A stretch of DNA of 64,000 bases. Source: Gemmatimonadota bacterium (GTDB taxonomy: Bacteria > Gemmatimonadota > Gemmatimonadetes > Gemmatimonadales > Gemmatimonadaceae). A program made the translations under genes and the position numbers. How positions within the stretch are numbered: the first letter of the stretch is position 1; the number at the start of each line of letters is the position of its first letter. The stretch lies in the NCBI GenBank assembly GCA_003134685.1, contig PLCA01000003.1:464228-528227 (forward strand). Direction: 5' to 3'. The notes under the pieces were generated by a model, which was not told where the DNA came from, did not search any database, and worked only from the letters and a program-made list of their open reading frames with translations. Positions 16,900-25,118 of the stretch are shown here, one piece after another.

Positions 16900-17469
16900 T
16901 TACTTCTTTGTAGACGAGATCGGAACCATGATGTGTGCGTAGGGTGTGCCCTTCCACATTACCCAGGGACCGCCGCTCTGCCGTGTGGTGGGTATCCCCT
17001 CCAATGCGCTCGGATCCGTCACGAGGAGCATGATGTGCGGCGGATCATAACCCCACTCATTATCGGCGGTCGCTTTCGTCGCATACGGGTCCTTGTTGCT
17101 GCCGTACGCCCCACCTGGTGCGATCATGTAGGAGATGCCGGCGTGCGAGACCTTCGGCATGGTCTTGGTCATCATCGCGCTCATGAAGCCCATCCACTGG
17201 TCATCGACGCACATGGGATCGTTCCCTTTTGTGTTCGGAAAATCGGGAAGACAGGTCCACCCATTCGTCCCGGCACGGAGAGTTGTCATCTGCGCACCCT
17301 CGGTCGCTGGCCAATCCATGATCGTCGCATTTCCGGAGATGGAGCGTGGCGCCGCAGCCATCGCGGCGACGATCTTCTGGGCTTTCGTCTTTTTCCCTTG
17401 CGACAGGGCCTGACTGCCGGGAATGGTCAGGAGCATTGCGAGCCCGACCAGAGTTACGGTGCGGTGCAT
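16900..17469 (-). CDS. Conserved secreted protein of unknown function
   Basis: A 189-residue protein with a signal peptide (HRTVTLVGLAMLLTIPGSQA, cleavage near ALS-QG). The mature part is rich in Met, Trp and Pro: MDWPATEGAQMTTLRAGTNG, PMCVDDQWMGFM, MIAPGGAYGSNKDPYAT, HIMLLVTDPSALEG and PWVMWKGTPYAHIMVP. Two cysteines (WTCLPDF and DPMCVDD) could form a disulfide. I do not recognise a characterised family, though the pattern looks like a widespread exported hypothetical. A GGAGG site lies seven bases before the ATG. It appears monocistronic and shows normal host composition. Confidence 0.8.
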   Translation of the reverse strand: MHRTVTLVGLAMLLTIPGSQALSQGKKTKAQKIVAAMAAAPRSISGNATIMDWPATEGAQMTTLRAGTNGWTCLPDFPNTKGNDPMCVDDQWMGFMSAMMTKTMPKVSHAGISYMIAPGGAYGSNKDPYATKATADNEWGYDPPHIMLLVTDPSALEGIPTTRQSGGPWVMWKGTPYAHIMVPISSTKK

Positions 17470-17578
17470 ACGACCTCCATGAAACTGTTTGATACGGCTA
17501 CGACGACTCGCGCCAGCATCCCCGTGTCGCGTCTCGACGTGCGGGAAGCCTGGTTGGCCAACACTTCAGCAATCGCGA

Positions 17579-17596
17579 CTACAATAGAGATTGTAG
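17579..17596. promoter_or_regulatory. Dyad CTACAAT-agag-ATTGTAG, possible operator
   Basis: A perfect 7+7 inverted repeat with a four-base spacer lies about 110 bases upstream of the secreted-protein gene at 16900-17469. It resembles the short dyads bound by winged-helix repressors such as BlaI/MecI. No such regulator is in the window, so the role is a guess. The rest of 17470-17760 shows no convincing gene. Confidence 0.3.
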
Positions 17597-17763
17597 CTGT
17601 CGTGAAGATTACGTTGCCTATTTCCGCCCCGGAAGAGCGTCCGACGGGCGACCGGCGGCTCGCCGCGAATCTGCTCGCGGGCAGGATTCTTCAGTTGCAG
17701 TTCGTCGTTACAAAGCTGAGACACGCCATAAGTCACTAATTCGCCACAGGAATCGTCTATTGG

Positions 17764-17792
17764 TTGACACGTTTCCCGCGCGCCGATAGGTT
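17764..17792 (+). promoter_or_regulatory. Sigma-70-like promoter upstream of small transcript
   Basis: A perfect -35 box TTGACA (17764-17769), a 17-base spacer and a weak -10 TAGGTT (17787-17792). It points at a short open frame (17805) and a clear terminator (17960-17994), so together they could define a small transcript of about 195 bases. Confidence 0.45.
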
Positions 17793-17804
17793 GCAATCAA
17801 GAGC

Positions 17805-17936
17805 GTGATCAAGCGCTCAATCAAAATCAACGATCGCAAAATGATCCTCATCGCTCACCGCTTCACGAATAAGATGCTCGGCGCCGCAATGAATTGCGAC
17901 GACGGGACGCGTGGCGCGCGACGGCGACGGGGTTAA
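17805..17936 (+). CDS. Possible 43-residue basic small protein
   Basis: A GTG-started frame encodes VIKRSIKINDRKMILIAHRF, then TNKMLGAAMNCDD and an Arg-rich end before TAA. It lies between a promoter-like sequence and a rho-independent terminator and has no overlapping larger gene. There is only a weak purine-rich ribosome site (AAGAG), and I recognise no family, so it may equally be an untranslated small RNA. Confidence 0.3.
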   Translation: MIKRSIKINDRKMILIAHRFTNKMLGAAMNCDDGTRGARRRRG

Positions 17937-17959
17937 CACACCTGATACTTGCCAAGATT

Positions 17960-17994
17960 CGCCCCCGCGTCCTGGATCGATGCGGGGGCGTTTT
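17960..17994 (+). terminator. Rho-independent terminator
   Basis: Stem CGCCCCCGC (17960-17968) pairs with GCGGGGGCG (17982-17990) across a 13-base loop and is followed by TTTT. No annotated gene on this strand ends nearby except the possible small frame at 17805-17936. Confidence 0.8.
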
Positions 17995-18062
17995 CATTAT
18001 TGATCATCGGTGAGCGTGAGTCTGACGACCGTCAGAAACGCGCCGCCCTGAATGGAGGATAG

Positions 18063-18872
18063 ATGAGGAAGTATTACCTGCTGGTGAGCGACTTCGATCA
18101 GACCCTGAGCTTCAACGATTCCGGGCTCGTCCTGGCCGAGATGCTCGGCATTCCTGATTTTCAGGAGAAAGTCGCCAACCTATCGCGCCTCAACCTGGTG
18201 CAGTCTGGCGCGGAGCTCACGTATCTCCTGCGGCACGATCCGGATTTTCGCCGCGTGCGGGAGGACGACCTCGTCGAGGTGGGCCGTCAGATCCGGCTCA
18301 AGCGCAACATCGCGCTGCTCGCCGAGTTTCTGAAGGACGGGATCGAGGGCTTCAGGTTCGATTTCTATGTCGTGTCGGCTGCTCCGTGGCTGGTCGTCCA
18401 CTCGGCGCTCCAGGGGCTCGTGCCCCCGGATCACATCATCGGCGCGCACTTCGGCTTCAGCGCCGAAACCGGTGAGGTGGAATCGATCATTCAGGTTCCC
18501 GCGGGTTACGGCAAGGTCGCCGCGGTCGATTCGCTGCGGGTGCGCCTCGGCGTTCCCAGCGATCGCGTCGTGTACGTCGGCGACGGAAGCTCCGACATTC
18601 ACGTGATGCTTCACGTCAATCGCGGCGATGGCCTGACGATCGCGGCGTCTGAAGCGCGGCACATCGCGCAGATCGCGCGGCGCACCGTGATCAGTGATGA
18701 CGCCCTCAGCGTCCTGATTCCGATCCTGGAAGAGATCTGCGGTTACGACCAGTCCCAGATCCGACTGGTGTTCGAGGAGCAGGGGCTGCTGATTCAGGAG
18801 TGGGACCGGGTGCGGACGGACTGGCTCACGATTCGTGATGGGTCGGGAATGACCGTGGAGCCCGCTGCGTAA
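18063..18872 (+). CDS. HAD-superfamily phosphatase (phosphoserine-phosphatase-like)
   Basis: A 269-residue cytoplasmic HAD hydrolase. Motif I is [12 protein letters not shown] with the nucleophile Asp and the general acid two residues later; motif II is the Ser in FYVVSAAPW; motif III/IV is the Lys in GYGKVAAV and [14 protein letters not shown]. The small helical cap after motif I fits subclass I (phosphoserine phosphatase/MtnX-like). Substrate cannot be assigned. It starts after a GGAGG-type site (AATGGAGGAT) and ends six bases before a 197-base inverted-repeat element. Confidence 0.9.
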   Translation: MRKYYLLVSDFDQTLSFNDSGLVLAEMLGIPDFQEKVANLSRLNLVQSGAELTYLLRHDPDFRRVREDDLVEVGRQIRLKRNIALLAEFLKDGIEGFRFDFYVVSAAPWLVVHSALQGLVPPDHIIGAHFGFSAETGEVESIIQVPAGYGKVAAVDSLRVRLGVPSDRVVYVGDGSSDIHVMLHVNRGDGLTIAASEARHIAQIARRTVISDDALSVLIPILEEICGYDQSQIRLVFEEQGLLIQEWDRVRTDWLTIRDGSGMTVEPAA

Positions 18873-18877
18873 GACTG

Positions 18878-19074
18878 AACTGCAACTGAACGAGAGGGGA
18901 GCTGGAAGCTTGTATGCTTATGGCTATCAAGCTTCCAACGTCGGGACGTTACGAGGTGGCGCGAAGGTACGAGCAGTTGCTTTTGCCCCGGCCGCGCCGG
19001 TAACGTCGCGGCGTCGTGCTGCTTATAGCTTTCAGCTTCAAAGCTTCCAGCTTCCCTCTCGTTCAGTTGCAGTT
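18878..19074. repeat. MITE-like element with 34-bp terminal inverted repeats
   Basis: The 34-base arms at 18878-18911 and 19041-19074 are inverted copies with 33 matches. Inside are further inverted pairs (GGAAGCTTG/CAAGCTTCC and GACGTTAC/GTAACGTC), so the whole 197 bases can fold into one branched hairpin. It lies directly after the HAD gene. The first 20 bases of the left arm recur exactly at 50782-50801. Confidence 0.8.
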
Positions 19075-19099
19075 TGCCGTTTCCTCGACCTCCTCTACG

Positions 19100-19348
19100 A
19101 TGATCCAGTATCTAGGCTACTTCGCCGGCACTCTCACTGTCGTGTCGTTCGTCCCGCAGGTCATCAGAACCTGGAAGACTCACCACACTCGCGATCTCTC
19201 ATTCGGGATGTTCGCCCTGCTCGTTACGGCGAGCTCGCTCTGGATCGTCTACGGGATCGTGATCAAGGATTGGCCGGTGATCCTCACCAATACCGGAATG
19301 GTGTTGTTGACCGGCTCGATTGGAGTCGCCAAGCATCGATTTGGATGA
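19100..19348 (+). CDS. SemiSWEET sugar transporter (PQ-loop)
   Basis: ATG 19100 gives an 82-residue protein of three helices; a longer frame begins inside the repeat element and lacks sense. The PQ motif is in TVVSFVPQVIRTWKT, followed by the conserved TRDLSFGMFALLVTASSLW block and a third helix WPVILTNTGMVLL. SemiSWEETs work as dimers and let sugars pass the inner membrane down their gradient. Its place just before a GH31 glucosidase suggests glucose uptake. Length is typical (about 85 residues). Confidence 0.92.
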   Translation: MIQYLGYFAGTLTVVSFVPQVIRTWKTHHTRDLSFGMFALLVTASSLWIVYGIVIKDWPVILTNTGMVLLTGSIGVAKHRFG

Positions 19349-19465
19349 TGCGAAGGCAGGTTCTTCTCAGATGGAGTGATCCGCTCACGTAAGGCGCGTA
19401 TTGAGGCGTAAGCTGCAGGATCTTAGATTGAAGGTCCCTGCCACTCACCTCGAAGGTCCGCCGTC

Positions 19466-22159
19466 ATGTTTGATACTCTGAGCCTTTCGCATATCCTGAT
19501 GGTTTTGGTGATCGTTCTGCTTTTCTTCGGTGCTAAACGGATCCCCGAGATCGCAGGCTCCATGGGCAAGGGCATCCGCGAGGAGCAGCGCAGAGCCGAA
19601 GCGGCTCCTTTGATGCGACCGCTGAACATCACAGATTCATCACATTGGGCAGCTTACGGTAATCTTGCGACGTTGAGAAAAGCCGCGGCATTTCTCGCGC
19701 TCACGATTGTGGCGCACCAGCCGCTCGCGGCGCAGGCAAACGCGAAATCGGCTGCCCTCTCACGGGGTGGACTCCTGGCGCAGCAGGCCGCCTACACCTT
19801 CCTGGGCAATTCACGGGGATACGACCGCGTTCCCGGCGGCATCTTGATACGCGCCGATCACGGCGCGGTGCTAATCGAAGCAATAGCGGGAATTGGGGCG
19901 CGAATTCGCGTGCGCTTTTCGGATGGAACTCCCTCGTTCCCGACGCCGCACTCTCTGGCGACTGGCGACACCGCGCCGAGACTGGGTAATGCTGTCGTTC
20001 ATGAGGCGGGTGATACCGTCCTCGTTTACGCTGAGGGATTGGTCGTGCGCGTAGCGCGGCATCCAGTCCGCCTGAGTGTCACCGACAGTGTAGGACATGA
20101 GCTTCTCGCCGAGTCTTTCGGCGCCGGGGTGTGGCAGGGGAGGCTCGCTCACGTTCTCCGCGATCTGCCAGCCACTCGTTACTACGGACTCGGCGAGCAG
20201 CCGATGCCATTGCTTCGCAACGGCTCCGTGTTTCCGCTCTGGAACACCGATCGCTTTGGCTACCGTCCCGGCGACATGCCGATCTACTCCTCGATTCCGT
20301 TCTATCTCGGAGTTCGTGATGGCATTGCGCACGGCATTCTGTACGACAATCCGTTCCGGGCGGAATTCGATTTTTCCGCCAGAATGCGATCCGCGCTCTC
20401 CTACATGTCCGAAGGCGGGATCGATGGCGGAGAGCTTCGATATTACGTGATTCCCGGGCCGGGACTCGACAGCACGCTCGCGCGCTACACGCGACTCACC
20501 GGCAGGACGCAGCTGCCGCCTCGCTGGTCGTTGGGGTATCACCAGAGCCGGTACAGCTATTTCCCCGACACGACCGTCGAGAATCTCGCGCGCGAATTCC
20601 GCCGGCGTGACATTCCCGCTGATGTGATTCATCTCGACATCCACTACATGAATGGATATCGGAATTTTACTTTCGACCCGGAGCGTTTCCCCCAGCCGAA
20701 GCGCTTGCTCGACACGCTCGCGGCGGAAGGATTCAAGGTGGTGACGATCGTCGATCCTGGTCTCAAGGTCGACAGCAGTTGGTCGGTCTATCGTGACGGC
20801 CTAACGCGAGGCGCGTACATCACGCTTCCTGATGGATCTCCGTACGTAGGTGTCGTCTGGCCAGGCCGAAGCGTCTTTCCCGATTTCTCCCGAGCCTCGG
20901 TGCGCGACTGGTGGGGCGCACAACACCAGGCGCTCGTCGACGTCGGCGTCCGCGGCGTGTGGGACGACATGAACGAGCCGGCATCCTTTGGTGGTCAGAC
21001 GATTCCCGATATCGTCCAGTTCGAGGGCGACGGGCACCCGGGGACTCATCTCGAGTATCACAATCAGTATGGGACGCTGATGGCGCGTGCGACCTTCGAC
21101 GGATTCCATCGGCTCCGGCCGGAACGCCGCCCCTTCGTCATCACGCGTGCCGCGTACGCCGGCGTGCAACGGTACGCCACCGTTTGGACTGGCGACAACA
21201 ACTCGACCTGGGAACACCTCCGCGTGTCGATCCCCATGATCCTCGGGCTTGGGCTCTCGGGCATTCCGTTCACAGGGAGCGATATCGGCGGCTTTAATGG
21301 GGCACCGGGCGCGGAGCTGTACGCGCGATGGCTGCAATCGGCAGCGCTCATTCCGTTCATGCGCACTCACGCAATGATCGGAACCCCGAGGCGCGAGCCG
21401 TGGAGCTATGGCCCCCAGTACGAGCGCGCGAATCGGGCGACGATCCGGCTGCGCTATCAAATGATGCCCGCGCTCTACACCGCGTATTTCCAGCACACGC
21501 GGCAGGGAAGTCCGGTCGTGAGACCGGTCTTCTGGAACACACTCACCGATTCAGCCGCGCTCGGCACCGACGACGAATTCATACTCGGCGATCACCTGCT
21601 GGTGGCGCCAGTAGTTGATTCGGGCGCAGTGAGTCGAAGCGTCTACCTGCCGGCGGGTCGCTGGTATCGAATGGGAAGCGGAGAGGCCTACGACGGCGGT
21701 CGTTCAGTTACGGTTCAGGCACCAGGTGTCCTCAACGACGGAGGCGACACGACCGGTCTCCGCGGATTACCGGTGTTCGCGCGCGCGGGCGCAGTGATAC
21801 CGTCATCGGCTGTCGTTTCGTACGAGGGTCAGCGTCGACTCGATACCCTGAGCATCGATATCTATCCGGGCACCGCCACGAGCGAGCTGTACGAGGATGC
21901 GGGCGAGGGTTACGCGTATCAGCGCGGAGAGTATCGGCGGACGACGTTTACGACGTCTGGCGCTCCGCTCTTGTCGATGACTTTGGCGCAGACGGGATCT
22001 TACGCGGGCGCCGGCTCATTCAAGCTCACGATTCACGATGTCTCACGCCCTCAGCGAACTTTGGTCGACGGTCGCTCGGTGCAAACCGTGTACGATGGCC
22101 CGCGACGCGAGATCTATCTCGTGATCCCCTCACGCGCGCGACGCCTGCAAATCGAGTAA
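19466..22159 (+). CDS. GH31 alpha-glucosidase with TatA-like N-terminal extension
   Basis: Residues 1-40 (MFDTLSLSHILMVLVIVLLF, FFGAKRIPEIAGSMGKGIRE) are a TatA transmembrane helix plus amphipathic start, very like the TatA at 42638-42925. Residues 70-92 then form a normal signal peptide (LRKAAAFLALTIVAHQPLAA ending AQA), and TTG 19673 could be the true start. The body is GH31: nucleophile Asp in VRGVWDDMNEPASF, acid/base Asp in VWTGDNNSTWEHL, plus GLGEQPMPLLR, SDIGGFNG and FMRTHA. It cleaves terminal alpha-linked glucose in the periplasm or outside. Either a true fusion or a truncated tatA read through into the enzyme. SemiSWEET lies upstream. Confidence 0.88.
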   Translation: MFDTLSLSHILMVLVIVLLFFGAKRIPEIAGSMGKGIREEQRRAEAAPLMRPLNITDSSHWAAYGNLATLRKAAAFLALTIVAHQPLAAQANAKSAALSRGGLLAQQAAYTFLGNSRGYDRVPGGILIRADHGAVLIEAIAGIGARIRVRFSDGTPSFPTPHSLATGDTAPRLGNAVVHEAGDTVLVYAEGLVVRVARHPVRLSVTDSVGHELLAESFGAGVWQGRLAHVLRDLPATRYYGLGEQPMPLLRNGSVFPLWNTDRFGYRPGDMPIYSSIPFYLGVRDGIAHGILYDNPFRAEFDFSARMRSALSYMSEGGIDGGELRYYVIPGPGLDSTLARYTRLTGRTQLPPRWSLGYHQSRYSYFPDTTVENLAREFRRRDIPADVIHLDIHYMNGYRNFTFDPERFPQPKRLLDTLAAEGFKVVTIVDPGLKVDSSWSVYRDGLTRGAYITLPDGSPYVGVVWPGRSVFPDFSRASVRDWWGAQHQALVDVGVRGVWDDMNEPASFGGQTIPDIVQFEGDGHPGTHLEYHNQYGTLMARATFDGFHRLRPERRPFVITRAAYAGVQRYATVWTGDNNSTWEHLRVSIPMILGLGLSGIPFTGSDIGGFNGAPGAELYARWLQSAALIPFMRTHAMIGTPRREPWSYGPQYERANRATIRLRYQMMPALYTAYFQHTRQGSPVVRPVFWNTLTDSAALGTDDEFILGDHLLVAPVVDSGAVSRSVYLPAGRWYRMGSGEAYDGGRSVTVQAPGVLNDGGDTTGLRGLPVFARAGAVIPSSAVVSYEGQRRLDTLSIDIYPGTATSELYEDAGEGYAYQRGEYRRTTFTTSGAPLLSMTLAQTGSYAGAGSFKLTIHDVSRPQRTLVDGRSVQTVYDGPRREIYLVIPSRARRLQIE

Positions 22160-22192
22160 TTAGCGGGGCAGAACAACCCCTCTCCACGACTA

Positions 22193-22198
22193 TATAAT
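22193..22198 (+). promoter_or_regulatory. -10 box TATAAT for a leaderless mRNA
   Basis: A perfect TATAAT ends six bases before the ATG of the UnbV lipoprotein gene (22205). With the usual -10 to start distance, transcription should begin at or beside the A of ATG. No Shine-Dalgarno precedes the ATG and no clear TTGACA is seen at -35. Confidence 0.55.
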
Positions 22199-22204
22199 CG
22201 TCCC

Positions 22205-24148
22205 ATGTCGCACCTTATTTTGTGGCGCCGCGGAGCGCTCGTCTCAGCCCTCCCTCTGCTCGCCGCGTGCAGCGGATCTTCCAGTACCGAGCGCTCGGCG
22301 GCCGGCGCGGCCCCGGCGTGGCTGGTCGAGCGGGGCCGCCAGGAAGCCGAGATGGCGGCGCGGTCGAGCGTGCTTCACGACTTCAAGTTCACGGATCAGA
22401 GGCAGGCCAGCGGCATCACGTTCGAGAACCGGGTCGTAGACGACGCGGGCAAAGACTACAAGCTGGTTCACTACGACCACGGAAATGGAGTGTGCGCCGC
22501 GGACATCGATGGCGATGGGCTGCCCGATCTCTATTTCGTCACCCAACTCGGCACCAGCGAGCTCTGGAAGAACCTGGGCAACGGCCGGTTCGTCAATATC
22601 ACCGACCAGGCGGGGCTCGCAATGCCGGACGCGATCGCGGTCGCGTGCTCCTTCGCCGACATCGACAACGACGGCCTTCCCGACCTATTCGTCACGACGG
22701 TGCGCCACGGGAATCGGCTCTTTAAAAACCTCGGCGGTGGGAAGTTTCGCAACATCACCAAAGAGGCAGGAGTGGGATACGTCGGCCACTCCTCCGGCGC
22801 GGTGTTCTTCGACTACGACGGCGACGGCTTGCTCGATCTCTTCGTGACCAATGTGGGTGTGTACACCAGCAACGAGCGGGGGCCGGGCGGGTACTTCGTA
22901 GGTCTGCCCGACGCTTTCATGGGCCACCTCCACCCCGAGCGCGCGGAAACAAGCATTCTCTATCACAATCTGGGCGGCGGCCGGTTCAAGGACGTTACGC
23001 GCGAGGTCGGGCTCGTGGACAAGAGCTGGAGCGGCGACGCGACGGCGCTCGACATCAACCGCGATGGGTTTCCCGACCTCTACATCCTCGACATGCAGGG
23101 AGGGGATCACCTCTGGCTCAATGAAGGCGGTAAACATTTTCGCGACGCGACGGCGAAATATTTTCCGAAGACTCCGTGGGGCTCGATGGGGGTGAAGGTC
23201 TTCGACTTCGATGGGGATGGTCGGCTCGACATCTTCGTCACGAGCATGCACCCGGACATGTGGGTAAGCATCCCCGCCGGCGACTGGGCGGCCGAGGGGC
23301 GCAAGGCGGATTCATCGACGGTGGCTCCCGGGATGATTCCCGGAGGGAAGTCTGGCTTCTTCTTCGGAAACGAGCTGTTCGTGAACCAGGGCGGCGGTCG
23401 ATTCAGGGAGGTGTCGGATTCCGTCGGCGTCGAAACGTATTGGCCCTGGGGGCCCAGCGTGGACGACTTCAACGCAGATGGATGGGACGACATTTTCATC
23501 GCCGCGGGCATGAACTTCCCTTACCGATACGGGATCAACTCCCTGCTTCTCAACGAGGGAGGTCGCCGTTTCTTGCCGAGCGAATTCGTAGTGGGCGTGG
23601 AGCCGCGAACGAACGGCGCAACGGAGCAGGTGTGGTTCACCCTCGATTGCAAGGGAGGGGACGCGTTCAATCCTTTCTGTCGCCCCTGTACCATGCCCGG
23701 GGCGATCGACATAAGGTGCCACGTCGATTCCGCGGGCAAGGTGACGATGATGGGCTCGCTGGGATCGCGCTCCGCGGTCGCACTCGACCTGGACGATGAC
23801 GGTGATCTCGACATCGTGACCAACGAGTTCAACGGGCGTCCGCAGGTTCTCGTCAGCGACCTTGCGCAGCGACACCGCATCCACTTTCTCAAAGTCCGCG
23901 TTCGCGGAACGCGCTCGAATCGGGAGGGGCTCGGTGCGGAGGTTACCGTCGTGTTGCCCGACGGGCGTCGGATTCTGAAGCTCCTCGACGGTAAGTCAGG
24001 GTACCTCTCTCAGAGCGACCTGCCACTTTATTTCGGCCTCGCGGATGCTGACCACGCCGGATCGATCGAGGTCCGCTGGCCGTCGGGTCGACAGCAGACG
24101 GTGGCCGGACCGATCAGGTCAGGGACCATCGAGATCGTCGAGAAGTAG
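22205..24148 (+). CDS. FG-GAP/VCBS repeat lipoprotein with ASPIC/UnbV domain (CRTAC1 type)
   Basis: A 647-residue surface lipoprotein; signal ends LPLLAACSG (lipobox Cys about 22). It contains at least seven beta-propeller FG-GAP repeats, recognisable by calcium-binding loops of the type [36 protein letters not shown] and DFNADGWDDIFI. The C-terminal ASPIC/UnbV domain (about 560-645) includes GLGAEVTVVLPDGRRIL and GSIEVRWPSGRQQTV. A Cys-rich insert (CKGGDAFNPFCRPCTMPGAI) near residue 480 is unusual. Role is unknown; such proteins are often found beside SusC/SusD genes and may bind extracellular polymers. Confidence 0.88.
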   Translation: MSHLILWRRGALVSALPLLAACSGSSSTERSAAGAAPAWLVERGRQEAEMAARSSVLHDFKFTDQRQASGITFENRVVDDAGKDYKLVHYDHGNGVCAADIDGDGLPDLYFVTQLGTSELWKNLGNGRFVNITDQAGLAMPDAIAVACSFADIDNDGLPDLFVTTVRHGNRLFKNLGGGKFRNITKEAGVGYVGHSSGAVFFDYDGDGLLDLFVTNVGVYTSNERGPGGYFVGLPDAFMGHLHPERAETSILYHNLGGGRFKDVTREVGLVDKSWSGDATALDINRDGFPDLYILDMQGGDHLWLNEGGKHFRDATAKYFPKTPWGSMGVKVFDFDGDGRLDIFVTSMHPDMWVSIPAGDWAAEGRKADSSTVAPGMIPGGKSGFFFGNELFVNQGGGRFREVSDSVGVETYWPWGPSVDDFNADGWDDIFIAAGMNFPYRYGINSLLLNEGGRRFLPSEFVVGVEPRTNGATEQVWFTLDCKGGDAFNPFCRPCTMPGAIDIRCHVDSAGKVTMMGSLGSRSAVALDLDDDGDLDIVTNEFNGRPQVLVSDLAQRHRIHFLKVRVRGTRSNREGLGAEVTVVLPDGRRILKLLDGKSGYLSQSDLPLYFGLADADHAGSIEVRWPSGRQQTVAGPIRSGTIEIVEK

Positions 24149-24219
24149 GAATTGCAAGGTAGTCTTCGGTTGCAGTCTCACCCGAAGTAGGAGCGCGTCG
24201 AACCCAGTAGATTTACGAG

Positions 24220-25107
24220 ATGCCCCGCATCGTCTCGTTCCTTCCCGCCGCCACTGAGATCACCTACGCGCTCGGCGCGGGCGCAGACCTTGTCGGGCGC
24301 TCGCACGAGTGCGACTACCCGCCTCAGGTGCGCTTGCTTCCGGTCGTGAGCAAACCAGCGCTGCCGCTCGAGGGACTGTCGCAGAGGGAGATTGACCGCG
24401 CCGTCGCCGCGCACCTCGCCACCGGTGAAAGCCTCTATCTGGTCGATGAAGTGCTCCTCGACGAGCTGAGGCCCGACCTCGTGTTCACCCAGGACCTGTG
24501 TCAGGTCTGCGCTCCCTCGGGAAATGAGCTGAGCAGGGCGCTGCGCGACATGTCGCAGCCGCCCCAGGTGCTATCGCTCACGCCTCGCAATCTGGCGGAG
24601 ATCGCGGAGAACATTCTCGCGATTGGCGACGCCACGGGCAGAAACGAAGCGGCGCGGAAGCTTGTCGAAGAGAGTCACGACCGAATCCAGAGAGTCGTAG
24701 CAGCCGTCGGGGAGTCGCCTCCCCGTTGTGTCACGTTCCTCGAGTGGACCGAGCCGCTCTTCTGCGGCGGTCACTGGGTTCCGGAAATGGTCGCGGCAGC
24801 GGGTGGAGAAGACACCCTCGGTCAACCCGGCGCCGATTCGCAGCGAATCACCTGGGACGATGTAGCCGCGTCGGAGCCGGAGATGCTGATCGTGGCGCCG
24901 TGCGGTTACGGCTTGAAGGAGGCGATCGAGGTAGCGAAGCGTCTGCCGCGAATCACCGATGCGGAAGTCTACGCCGTGGATGCGAACGCGTACTTCGCGC
25001 GTCCTGGCCCCCGTGTCGCGGAGGGCGTGGAGCTGCTCGCGCACCTCTTTCATCCCGATCGATTCGAGTGGCCGCACCAACACCGGCCGTGGACGCGCAT
25101 CGGCTGA
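24220..25107 (+). CDS. BtuF-like cobalamin-binding protein without signal peptide
   Basis: A 295-residue type-III periplasmic-binding fold. It begins PRIVSFLPAATEITYALG, followed by DLVGRSHECDYPP and LRPDLVFTQDLCQVCAPSG, and contains FLEWTEPLFCGGHWVPEM and LIVAPCGYGLKEAIEVAKRL. These are typical of vitamin B12 or corrinoid-binding proteins of the BtuF family. There is no signal peptide and no btuCD nearby, so it may be a soluble cytoplasmic relative rather than a transport component. It lies convergent to the large UnbV gene, 11 bases apart. Confidence 0.82.
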   Translation: MPRIVSFLPAATEITYALGAGADLVGRSHECDYPPQVRLLPVVSKPALPLEGLSQREIDRAVAAHLATGESLYLVDEVLLDELRPDLVFTQDLCQVCAPSGNELSRALRDMSQPPQVLSLTPRNLAEIAENILAIGDATGRNEAARKLVEESHDRIQRVVAAVGESPPRCVTFLEWTEPLFCGGHWVPEMVAAAGGEDTLGQPGADSQRITWDDVAASEPEMLIVAPCGYGLKEAIEVAKRLPRITDAEVYAVDANAYFARPGPRVAEGVELLAHLFHPDRFEWPHQHRPWTRIG

Positions 25108-25118
25108 GAAGAACGGCA

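Noticed and set aside
16885-17739. 284-codon plus-strand frame
   Set aside because: Overlaps the secreted-protein gene, which has a signal peptide and a GGAGG site; this frame shows neither.
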